Shown here piece after piece: positions 7,806 to 15,480 of a DNA stretch of 64,000 nt. Within the stretch, counting starts at the first letter, position 1; every line of letters begins with the position of its first letter. The position numbers were made by a program, and so were the translations under genes. The notes under the pieces are model-generated. The model was not told where the DNA came from, made no database searches, and saw only the letters and a list, made by a program, of their open reading frames with translations. Source of the stretch: Desulfosarcina alkanivorans (GTDB lineage Bacteria > Desulfobacterota > Desulfobacteria > Desulfobacterales > Desulfosarcinaceae); NCBI RefSeq assembly GCF_009688945.1, contig NZ_AP021874.1, positions 3,534,001-3,598,000 of the forward strand, given 5' to 3'.

Positions 7806-9272
7806 ATGAATCTCAGACTTGGCATCACCGGGAAGCTGCTGGTTTGGTTTCTTGTCATCATCGCTATTTTTTATGGCACGATCCTGGTCCTGTATATCAA
7901 TGTGCAACAGGTGGTGAGGTTGTCCGGAACCATCGTGGCCAAAAATTATGCCATTGCCTCCGGGACCAAAAAAATGATGGAAGCGCTGCTCAGCACGGAG
8001 GAAAACAAGCAGAAATACCTGCTGCTCAAAAAAGCCGACTACCTGGTCTTTTTCAATGAGGCACAGCGGGCCTTCGAGGAAAACCTGGCCCAGGTGACCC
8101 GGCTGACCACCATGGGGCATGAGATTTCCGACGTGTGGCGGGAAATCAACGATGCCTACGCGACCTATCCCGACGCGGCACAGGTCTCCGATTATCTGGC
8201 CGGCGAGGTGAAAAACCCGGCCGCGGTAGACACGTTCTGGGTGCCGGAATCGATTATCAACGAATGGATCACGAAAATTTCCGTCGAGCGGCTGAAGAAC
8301 GAGGAGGAAATCGAATACGCCACCCGTGAACTGAACCGCAAGGGTCGGCTCTCCGCCAAAAACGGACTCGTCGGTTTGGCCGTTTCCAGCCTGGTCGGCC
8401 TGCTGGGCATCTTCTACCTGGCCTATTCCATGATCAGGCCCCTGAGGGAACTGATGGACGGCATCCGTGAAATTTCATCGGATCGGCTCAGCAGCCCCCT
8501 CAAAGTCCGCAGCCAGGACGAATTTGGCGAACTGGCCCATGCCTTCAATGAAATGTCCAACCGCCTGCGAAAAGAAGAACGGATGCGATCGGATTTCATA
8601 TCCATGCTCAGCCATGAGATCCGAACCCCGCTGACCTCCATCCGCGAATCGGTCAACATGATCCGGGAAGAGGTGATGGGGCCCATCAACAACCGCCAGG
8701 AAAAATTCCTGAAGATTGCCGGCTCGGAAATCAGCCGCATCAGCGATCTGCTGAGCCATCTGATGCAGGCATCCCGTTTGGAGCCCGGCCTGTTGAACAT
8801 GCAGCTGGAACCCATCGATCCCCACACGTTTGTTGCCGAGTGCACCAACAGCATCAAACTGGCCGCCGAGGCAAAAACCATCGACATGCGTGTCCAGATC
8901 CCCCCCCAGCTGCCGCCGATCGTCGGTGACCGGAAACAGCTTCAGCAGGCCATGTTGAACTATCTTTCCAACGCCATCAAATTTTCCGAGCCCGACACCT
9001 GCATCACCATCGGCGTCCGTCAGCACCAGTCCAAAAACCGGCTTTCCTTTTTCGTTAAAGACAACGGTCCGGGCATCCTCGAGGCAGACCAGGCATTTTT
9101 GTTCAACAAATATTTTCGCGGCCAACGCGAACGCGAGCGGCTGGAAGGCGTCGGTCTTGGATTGAGCATCGTCAAAAACATTGTCGAATCCCACCATGGC
9201 ACGGTGTGGGTCAACAGCCAGGTGGGTAAAGGAAGCACCTTTGGGTTCACCCTGCCCAGCGCACCCGAGTGA
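7806..9272 (+). CDS. Membrane sensor histidine kinase, QseE/GlrK-like
   Basis: 488 aa. An N-terminal membrane segment (about residues 8-30), a roughly 150-residue periplasmic helical sensor region and a second membrane segment near residue 185 are followed by HAMP, then HisKA with the phospho-His in SMLSHEIRTPLTSIRES (near residue 268). The HATPase domain shows NYLSNAIKFS, DNGPGI and GVGLGLSIVKNI. ATG 7806 is preferred over an in-frame GTG at 7773. The next two genes are a lipoprotein and a sigma-54 response regulator, matching the qseE-qseG-qseF (glrK-qseG-glrR) order known from enterobacteria. Confidence 0.9.
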   Translation: MNLRLGITGKLLVWFLVIIAIFYGTILVLYINVQQVVRLSGTIVAKNYAIASGTKKMMEALLSTEENKQKYLLLKKADYLVFFNEAQRAFEENLAQVTRLTTMGHEISDVWREINDAYATYPDAAQVSDYLAGEVKNPAAVDTFWVPESIINEWITKISVERLKNEEEIEYATRELNRKGRLSAKNGLVGLAVSSLVGLLGIFYLAYSMIRPLRELMDGIREISSDRLSSPLKVRSQDEFGELAHAFNEMSNRLRKEERMRSDFISMLSHEIRTPLTSIRESVNMIREEVMGPINNRQEKFLKIAGSEISRISDLLSHLMQASRLEPGLLNMQLEPIDPHTFVAECTNSIKLAAEAKTIDMRVQIPPQLPPIVGDRKQLQQAMLNYLSNAIKFSEPDTCITIGVRQHQSKNRLSFFVKDNGPGILEADQAFLFNKYFRGQRERERLEGVGLGLSIVKNIVESHHGTVWVNSQVGKGSTFGFTLPSAPE

Positions 9273-9390
9273 CCGGAGCCGATCGCCGACCGGGACGGCA
9301 GCCGCTGAATTTTCTTGAATTGTCAGTCGATGGCGATTAAAAAGAAGGATAAATGATCACCAATGGAGATTCAATGAACAAGGGTATCCG

Positions 9391-10098
9391 ATGACAACCC
9401 CCTGGCGAAAACCATACCGCCTGATGATCGTCCTGATGGTCCTTGTCGGCGTGCTGACCGGCTGTGCATCCGTTTTTCAGCGTCTCGACGACCGCATGCA
9501 CCGCAAACGCTTCAGGTCGGACGATGAGGCCTTCGAAGTGGCTCTGGCGCTATATGGCCAGGGCAATTTTGCCGATGCAGGTGAACGGTTCAAGGCTCTG
9601 GCAGCGGCCAGCACCAGTGACAAGATATCCCGTATGGCGTGGCTGGGAGAAATCTGTTGCCACCTGATGCTGGCAGAGACCCAGGCGGAATATGATGCGG
9701 CCATTGACCAGTGGCGTGCTTTCGGGACCTCTTCGCCCGGAGGCGGTGCGATGTGGGACCTGACCCTGTTCGACCCCCTGGTGAGTCGCATGGCACCGAC
9801 CCAGATCACTCGGGTCATCAAAATCCAGCCGGCGGCGACGCAGATATCCACCGAAACCAAAGTGTCTGCGGAACCCAAACGCCAGCCGGAAGACCGTAAA
9901 CGTCAACCTGCAGACCGGCAACTTCAGGCCGAAGTTGTCAAATTGAAAAAGAAATTAGAGCAGGCGGCCGAATGGCAGCGAAAGGCCGAACAAATCGAAG
10001 CCGAGAACCGCTCGCTCAAAGAAAAAATCAAGGCGCTGGAAGCCATTGACCAGAACATTCAAAAGAAAAAAACGGAAATAGCGGCTCCCGGCGAATGA
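9391..10098 (+). CDS. QseG-like coiled-coil lipoprotein
   Basis: 235 aa with a lipoprotein signal (MVLVGVLTGCAS, lipid Cys near residue 26). A TPR-like N-terminal half (DEAFEVALALYGQGNFADAGERF) is followed by a Lys/Glu-rich coiled coil over about residues 170-230. It sits between the sensor kinase and the sigma-54 regulator, ending 4 nt before the latter. By analogy with QseG it may be an outer-membrane partner that controls the kinase; that role is inferred from position and architecture, not sequence identity. Confidence 0.75.
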   Translation: MTTPWRKPYRLMIVLMVLVGVLTGCASVFQRLDDRMHRKRFRSDDEAFEVALALYGQGNFADAGERFKALAAASTSDKISRMAWLGEICCHLMLAETQAEYDAAIDQWRAFGTSSPGGGAMWDLTLFDPLVSRMAPTQITRVIKIQPAATQISTETKVSAEPKRQPEDRKRQPADRQLQAEVVKLKKKLEQAAEWQRKAEQIEAENRSLKEKIKALEAIDQNIQKKKTEIAAPGE

Positions 10099-10102
10099 TA
10101 CC

Positions 10103-11482
10103 ATGAAAAATACCAGCCAACCACAATCGGTCCTCGTTGTCGACGATGACCGAAATGTACTGGAAGTTCTGGACGCCCGGCTGTCCAGTTGCGGACTCAC
10201 CGTCCATAAGGCGGATGGCGGCCGCAAAGCCCTCGGGATCCTCAAAACCCATCGAATCGACCTGGTCGTCTCCGATGTCAAAATGCCCGAAATGGACGGC
10301 CCGGCGCTGCTGGCGGAAATCATCCGCACCAAGCCGGGCCTCCCGGTCATCTTTTTAACGGCCTATGCCAACGTTCCCGATGCGGTCAAAGCGGTCAAAT
10401 CCGGCGCCGTTGACTATGTCGAAAAGCCTTTTGACGGCAAAGCCCTTACCGAAAAAATCCAGTCGATTCTCAGGGACTCCGAGGACGAGCAGCCGGGCCG
10501 GACAGCCGAACCGGAGCCAGCCCCGGACAGCGACGACGATACCATCAGTCCGGCCATGAAAAACCTGCATGGTCTGGTAAAAAAAGTGGCCCGCAGCAAC
10601 GTCAACGTCCTGGTTCTCGGCGAGAGCGGCGTGGGCAAAGAACGAATCGCCAATCGGATTCATCAAATGGGCCCTCGCCGGAAAAACCCGTTTGTTGTCG
10701 TCGATTGCGGGGCCACACCTGCCGGGTTGCTGGAAAGTGAATTGTTCGGCCATGTCAAGGGTTCGTTCACCCATGCCGTAAGCGACAAGAAAGGGCTCAT
10801 TGAAACGGCCGACACCGGCACCCTGTTCCTCGACGAAATCGGCAACATCTCACACGAAATGCAAATCCGGCTGCTCCGGTTCATCGAGGACCGGACCATC
10901 AGAAGGATCGGCGGGCTCAAGGGAAAACCCGTGGACTGCAGGATTATCGCGGCCACCAATGCCGATCTGGGCGAGGCGATCAAAGCCGGCCAATTCAGGG
11001 AAGACCTCTTTTTCCGGCTCCGGGTGGTGACCCTGACCATTCCCCCGCTTCGGGACCGGAAAGCCGACATCCCCCTGCTGGTCGACCATTTCGTCCGGCA
11101 ATTCTGCCGGCAGCAGCAGGTGGAAACGGTCCGCATCCCTGAAGAAACCATGGGGTGGCTGTGTGACTATTCGTGGCCCGGCAATGTCCGCGAACTGAAA
11201 AACGCCATCGAGGGCGGCATCGTCCTGTGTCGCAACAACACGCTCCGGCCGGAGGATTTTCACCTGACAGGCATTACGACGGATGCATGTGAGCAGAGCA
11301 CGGCCGATGACAATTGTCTTTCGCTGGAAGAGAGCGAAAAAAACACCATTCTCCGGGCCCTGGAACAGACCGGCGGGATTCAGAAAGAAGCCGCGGAAGT
11401 ACTGGGCATCAGCCGGCGGGCCATCCATTATAAAATCAAGAAATACGGCATTGACGCCGGCAGCATCAAGGCCAGACACTAA
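10103..11482 (+). CDS. Sigma-54-dependent response regulator, QseF/GlrR-like, altered GAFTGA loop
   Basis: 459 aa: receiver domain (phospho-Asp about residue 58 in VVSDVKMPEMDG), AAA+ domain (Walker A GESGVGKE near 173, Walker B LFLDEIG, arginine region FREDLFFRL) and a Fis-type helix-turn-helix (AAEVLGISRRAIHYKIKKYG). The loop that normally reads GAFTGA and touches sigma-54 reads GSFTHA (residues 220-225). The Thr is kept, but the second Gly is His. This may restrict or alter sigma-54 contact. It is co-transcribed with the kinase and lipoprotein upstream. Confidence 0.93.
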   Translation: MKNTSQPQSVLVVDDDRNVLEVLDARLSSCGLTVHKADGGRKALGILKTHRIDLVVSDVKMPEMDGPALLAEIIRTKPGLPVIFLTAYANVPDAVKAVKSGAVDYVEKPFDGKALTEKIQSILRDSEDEQPGRTAEPEPAPDSDDDTISPAMKNLHGLVKKVARSNVNVLVLGESGVGKERIANRIHQMGPRRKNPFVVVDCGATPAGLLESELFGHVKGSFTHAVSDKKGLIETADTGTLFLDEIGNISHEMQIRLLRFIEDRTIRRIGGLKGKPVDCRIIAATNADLGEAIKAGQFREDLFFRLRVVTLTIPPLRDRKADIPLLVDHFVRQFCRQQQVETVRIPEETMGWLCDYSWPGNVRELKNAIEGGIVLCRNNTLRPEDFHLTGITTDACEQSTADDNCLSLEESEKNTILRALEQTGGIQKEAAEVLGISRRAIHYKIKKYGIDAGSIKARH

Positions 11483-11627
11483 CCCGTGCCGGTTTAACCG
11501 CCGTCGGACAATCCCCTGTTGAGCACCTCGTGCGCCTGCCTGTAACCGAATCCATGCGCCTGTCTCCTTAGTATCGTGGAAAAAGAAATGGACATCGGCC
11601 TCTATAACACATATGAAAGGACTATAA

Positions 11628-11792
11628 ATGCGGGAGATATTGACATTGCTGGCGGTTGTGGGGGTCTGGGTGCTGATTCAGGCCTATATTCTGCCGAAAC
11701 TGGGCGTCTCGACATGAATGCGGGAAGCCTGTCAGGTGACAAGCAAAAAAAACAATGCCGAACCCGTCGGAGAAACCGAAAAACGACGATAA
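11628..11792 (+). CDS. Predicted small membrane selenoprotein (in-frame UGA at codon 30)
   Basis: ATG 11628 has GAAAGG 7 nt upstream and opens a hydrophobic segment ILTLLAVVGVWVLIQAY followed by ILPKLGVST. Codon 30 is TGA (11715-11717) and the frame then continues as MREACQV... to TAA at 11790, 54 residues in all. A hairpin, GCCTGTC / GACAAGC around loop AGGT (11727-11744), puts GGT 18-20 nt after the UGA; in E. coli fdhF the SECIS GGU lies at about the same distance. Sec would sit just after the membrane helix with a Cys five residues later. The gene lies in front of the ECF sigma gene, overlapping its 5' end. If the UGA is a true stop, a 29-aa membrane peptide remains. Confidence 0.6.
11727..11744 (+). 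promoter_or_regulatory. Candidate bacterial SECIS hairpin
   Basis: A seven-pair stem with one C-A mismatch (GCCTGTC with GACAAGC) closes a four-base loop AGGT, 9 nt after the in-frame UGA. The apical GGU and its distance fit SelB-binding elements. Confidence 0.55.
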
Positions 11793-12366
11793 GGACACGG
11801 ACCTGATCCGGGCGATCAACAGCGGCCGACAGGATCTTTTTTATGAACTGGTCAAGCGCTACGAGAAAAGCCTTTACAATTTTGGCCTGCGAATGTGCGA
11901 CAACCCCAGCGACGCCGAAGATATGGTGCAGGACACATTCCTGAACGTCTACAAATACCTCGGCGGATTCCGATACGAGACCAAATTCAAAAACTGGCTT
12001 TACCGCGTCGCAACGAGCGCCTGCCTTAAAAAAAAACGCCGGTCCAAGTATGCGCCGGACCGGGAACTCTCCCTGGACGACTTTCTTCCGGCAGATGAAT
12101 CGGCCGTATCCATGGACCTGCCCCGCTGGGCGTCCCAGCCGCTGGACCAGGTCCTCGACGAGGAACTGGGCACGGTTATCAAACAGGCGCTCCTGGAGCT
12201 TCCGGAAAAATACCGGCTGGTCATCGTTTTACGGGATGTCGAAGGGTTCTCCACCCAGGAAACGGCTGAGATACTGGACCTGACGCCCACGAATGTCAAG
12301 GTGCGCCTGCACCGGGCAAGGCTCTTTCTCAGGGAAGCATTGAAAACGTATCATGAAACGGACTGA
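11755..12366 (+). CDS. ECF sigma factor (RpoE-like)
   Basis: 203 aa. Sigma-70 region 2 is seen in YNFGLRMCDNPSDAEDMVQDTFLNVYKYL and region 4 in LPEKYRLVIVLRDVEGFSTQETAEIL with TPTNVKVRLHRARL. No C-terminal extension is present. A perfect AGGTGA lies 15 nt before the ATG, inside the SECIS-like hairpin of the preceding gene, so the two could be linked in translation. The next gene, overlapping by 14 bp, is a zinc-binding anti-sigma factor, a standard pair. Confidence 0.93.
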   Translation: MPNPSEKPKNDDKDTDLIRAINSGRQDLFYELVKRYEKSLYNFGLRMCDNPSDAEDMVQDTFLNVYKYLGGFRYETKFKNWLYRVATSACLKKKRRSKYAPDRELSLDDFLPADESAVSMDLPRWASQPLDQVLDEELGTVIKQALLELPEKYRLVIVLRDVEGFSTQETAEILDLTPTNVKVRLHRARLFLREALKTYHETD

Positions 12367-12622
12367 CCCACACCATTCCCACGAGAACTGCATTCGGTTG
12401 TTCGAGCGGCTTTCCGAATATATCGACAGGGAACTGGACGCCCCGACCTGCGAGGATATCGAAGCACACATCAGGTCCTGCAAGCCCTGCCAGGTATGCC
12501 TGGAAACCCTGAAACAGACGGTGGCGTTATGCAAAAACCTTGAACGCCGCCAGGTTCCGGAGGCCTTTACCCTGAAATTGAGGGGCGCCATCGCCGACCT
12601 GGTAAATAAGAAACCTGATTGA
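12353..12622 (+). CDS. Zinc-finger anti-sigma factor, short
   Basis: 89 aa with an HC2-type zinc site (H near AHIRSCKPCQVC, giving H-x3-C-x2-C) in the first half. It overlaps the sigma gene by 14 bp (ATGAAACGG start), typical of sigma/anti-sigma pairs. It has no membrane segment, so it is a soluble, redox- or metal-responsive type rather than a RseA-like membrane anchor. Presumably it binds the sigma factor until zinc or thiol state changes. Confidence 0.85.
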   Translation: MKRTDPHHSHENCIRLFERLSEYIDRELDAPTCEDIEAHIRSCKPCQVCLETLKQTVALCKNLERRQVPEAFTLKLRGAIADLVNKKPD

Positions 12623-13314
12623 CAGCCCTGTTTTGATCGGGAGCCCCCCGTAAACCGAGTCTCCCTTCATTCGGGACGGCGGCCATCGAGACCCACGCCC
12701 CAACCCTCCCCAGGCCCTGCCGGCCATGAGAACCGCCCCATCAACAACTGGCAGTCTTTCCACAAACAAGGTGTCCGGCCCGGATCAAACCATGACCGTC
12801 GTGTCTGCGCGGTAAACAGTGAGCGGCCCGGGAAAGGCATCTGAAAACGACGATCCCCGCCGGCGCCAGGTGAGACCCCGTAACCTTGAGGGGGCATCGG
12901 TTCAGGCGGGGAAGGACTATGTATATTTTTTCACAAGCCAGGAATGCCTGTGGAATTGAGACCATATTCCCCGGGATGAATACTCAGGACTGAGCCGGTT
13001 ATGGAAGAAGAGAAAAACACCAGAGGGAGCTCCAACCTGCCGTATTTTGGACTATTTCCCTACAGCCAGAACAGAAATGCCGAATCTTTTTTCCCATTGG
13101 CACTGGCATTGCTCTAATTAAAAAACGAACCCGATGTTAAGCATCCGATTTCTGTAAGTTTTATCCCAACGTTTGAACCAGATCGGGCAGAAACCGGTTC
13201 GCAGGCGCCCTCGGTTTTGCAAAGGTCCCGTTGACAAATCTGCATAACCACCATAGATTGAAGGACACTTGCCTGCTGAACAGATGAGAACTTCCAACGG
13301 AACTGGCTGTCGCT
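12623..13314. other. 692-bp intergenic region with a folded segment
   Basis: No convincing gene. A complex hairpin lies at 12855-12911: CCCCGCC pairs with GGCGGGG and encloses CCCC/GGGG, with a T-run 15 nt later. A 38-codon open frame at 13001-13117 lacks a ribosome site. A promoter at 13231-13259 serves the next gene. Confidence 0.5.
13231..13259 (+). promoter_or_regulatory. Sigma-70-type promoter for the HDOD kinase
   Basis: TTGACA at 13231-13236 and TAGATT at 13254-13259 have a 17-bp spacer and lie about 55 bp before the start at 13315. Confidence 0.6.
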
Positions 13315-15480
13315 GTGCGCATCGCTTCAGAATTCACCGGCAGGGTGCAACTTTCTGTTTTTCCCTATCTTCTGGAAAGGTTCATTCAAATCCGTCATGA
13401 GCCTTCAGCAGATTTGTCTGCACTGTCACGGCTTATCAGAACGGATCCCGCATTGTGCTTCATGGCCATGCGCCTTGACCGGTCCATGGCGTCGTCCATC
13501 CATCCATCCGACTCCGTCGGCATCGATGAGACGGTCAGCCGTATCGGCCTGGCCGGCATCGATGCCATTGCCGGCCAGGCCTTGACCGGTCAGGCGTTGA
13601 ACGATCTTCACCACCACCAGGCATTGGCACTGGGATGGCTGTGGAAGCATGCGCTGACCACGGCCCTGCTGGCCCGTGGACTGGCTCTGGAACTCGACTA
13701 TCGCCCGGCAGAGGAGGCCTATATAGCGGGGCTGCTCCACGACATCGGCAAAATGGCCCTGCTGGCCCGGACACCGGCAGCCTGCGTGCCGATGCTCGCC
13801 GATCCGGGCCAGGCACAGCCACTGCTCGAAGCAGAGGAACAGCTCATCGGGTCGGACCATGGCCGCCTGGGGGAACGGATGATTCAACGGCACACCCGTG
13901 CCTGGTTTGCGGCGGATGCGGCCCGATACCACGCGGCGTCCGCCTCGGCGATGATGAATGCACTCCCTCTGGTCCAGGTGGTCTGGGCAGCCCACCGCAT
14001 GGCCGGCGGGCCGCAGGCGTCATCCGATGCGTTGTCAACGGTTGCAGGACTTTTCAATCGGCCTTCAGGGCAGTTGCGCCGCCTGTGGGCGACAGCCGAG
14101 AAGCAGGCGCAGGCAGTGGCGGATGAACTCGGTGTCGTTCCCTACGCAGCGGCGGAAAGCGGGTATACCGGGGGAAACGACGTCCCGCTGAAAGGGGAGA
14201 TCAGAACCCGTACCATCATGTCGGGGGTCTGCGGCGAGCTGCTCAAGGCCCCCGGACGCCAGGGCATCCTGCGAATACTGCAGCACAGTCTCAGTGCTTA
14301 TTTGGGTATCGACAGCGTGATCATCCTGGATCACGACCCCGGGAACAACACCTTGATCGGAAGCTATGCAGCAGGAATCGGCCTGTCCCTGCCCAAAAGC
14401 CGACTGCGCATCCCCCTGACCGCATCGGGATGCCTGCCGGCCATCTGCCACACCAGCGGTGAAACGGTGGATTCATTTTCGCGGACTCGCCGGGAGGCAC
14501 TGACCATCATCGACCGTCAGTTGGCGGCATACATGCGCAAAGATGGCATCGTCTGCGTGCCTTTCCCCTCCCGTCACGGTGGGAGCGCTTGCCTGCTCGC
14601 CGGTGTCGATCGCGATGCGTGGCCGTGGATCAAGCAGCAGGCGCCGCTCTTGAAGGCCATTGCCGCTGCCGTGGCCGACACGCTGGACAAGGAACCGGCG
14701 CGAGGGGCCGAAGGAGATCGCCGGGCACCGGATCAATTGGCATCGGCCAGGTTACGAACCCGTAAAATCGTGCATGAAATCAACAACCCGTTGAGTATCA
14801 TCAAAAACTATATCAAGGTGCTGACCCTTCAGGCCGAAAAAAGCCTGTCCGGTGAAAATGAACTCCGCATTATCAATGAGGAGATCAATCGCGTCGGCAC
14901 GCTCATTAAATCCCTGACAGCAACGCCATCAGCGGATCCCCCTCACATGGCGCCCTTTGACCTGAATGCCGCCATCACGGAACTGTTGAGCCTGTTTCGT
15001 GAAAGTCTGCCCGAAAGGCCGGCCATCCGCCTCGAGCAGGATCTGGGTGCCCACCTCCCCGCCCTTGCATCTGATCGCAATCAGTTGAAGCAGGCATTGA
15101 TAAACCTGTTGAAAAATGCGATGGAAGCAATGCCTGATGGGGGCACCATTCACGTGAAAACCCGCATGATAGAATCCCCCCCGCGTCATACCGGCGGCAA
15201 CCATGGGAAAAAACAGATTAGGATCAGCATCTGCGACGACGGCCCCGGTATTGACGAAGGGATCAAAAATGACCTATTCAGGGAAAATGTGACGTCAAAG
15301 CGGGGTCACGACGGGCTGGGGCTCTCCATCGTCAATGAGACCGTGCGGTCTCTCGGGGGCGCCTTGCTGTGCGATAGTATTCCCGGCAGAGGAACCTGTT
15401 TTCACATCGAGCTGCCCGCAGGTGGCAATGGACCGGACAACGAAACTGCACTCAGCCACTCAGGAGCGTTTCATGGATAA
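13315..15480 (+). CDS. HDOD-GAF-histidine kinase
   Basis: 721 aa, soluble. The N-terminal HDOD domain (about 1-240) contains GLLHDIGKMALLAR. A GAF-like middle (about 310-460) is followed by HisKA with the phospho-His in KIVHEINNPLSIIKNYIK near residue 486, and HATPase with NLLKNAMEAMPDGG, DDGPGID and HDGLGLSIVNE. The start is a GTG at 13315 with no strong ribosome site, so it is uncertain. The next gene, a REC-containing hybrid kinase, begins inside the last 8 bp, so the two are translationally coupled and likely act in one phosphorelay. Confidence 0.9.
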   Translation: MRIASEFTGRVQLSVFPYLLERFIQIRHEPSADLSALSRLIRTDPALCFMAMRLDRSMASSIHPSDSVGIDETVSRIGLAGIDAIAGQALTGQALNDLHHHQALALGWLWKHALTTALLARGLALELDYRPAEEAYIAGLLHDIGKMALLARTPAACVPMLADPGQAQPLLEAEEQLIGSDHGRLGERMIQRHTRAWFAADAARYHAASASAMMNALPLVQVVWAAHRMAGGPQASSDALSTVAGLFNRPSGQLRRLWATAEKQAQAVADELGVVPYAAAESGYTGGNDVPLKGEIRTRTIMSGVCGELLKAPGRQGILRILQHSLSAYLGIDSVIILDHDPGNNTLIGSYAAGIGLSLPKSRLRIPLTASGCLPAICHTSGETVDSFSRTRREALTIIDRQLAAYMRKDGIVCVPFPSRHGGSACLLAGVDRDAWPWIKQQAPLLKAIAAAVADTLDKEPARGAEGDRRAPDQLASARLRTRKIVHEINNPLSIIKNYIKVLTLQAEKSLSGENELRIINEEINRVGTLIKSLTATPSADPPHMAPFDLNAAITELLSLFRESLPERPAIRLEQDLGAHLPALASDRNQLKQALINLLKNAMEAMPDGGTIHVKTRMIESPPRHTGGNHGKKQIRISICDDGPGIDEGIKNDLFRENVTSKRGHDGLGLSIVNETVRSLGGALLCDSIPGRGTCFHIELPAGGNGPDNETALSHSGAFHG

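Noticed and set aside
12790..12920. Possible riboswitch (c-di-GMP, TPP or cobalamin)
   Set aside because: Folding potential is present, but none of the conserved cores of those classes could be found.
13001..13117. 38-codon plus-strand ORF
   Set aside because: No ribosome site and no recognisable feature.
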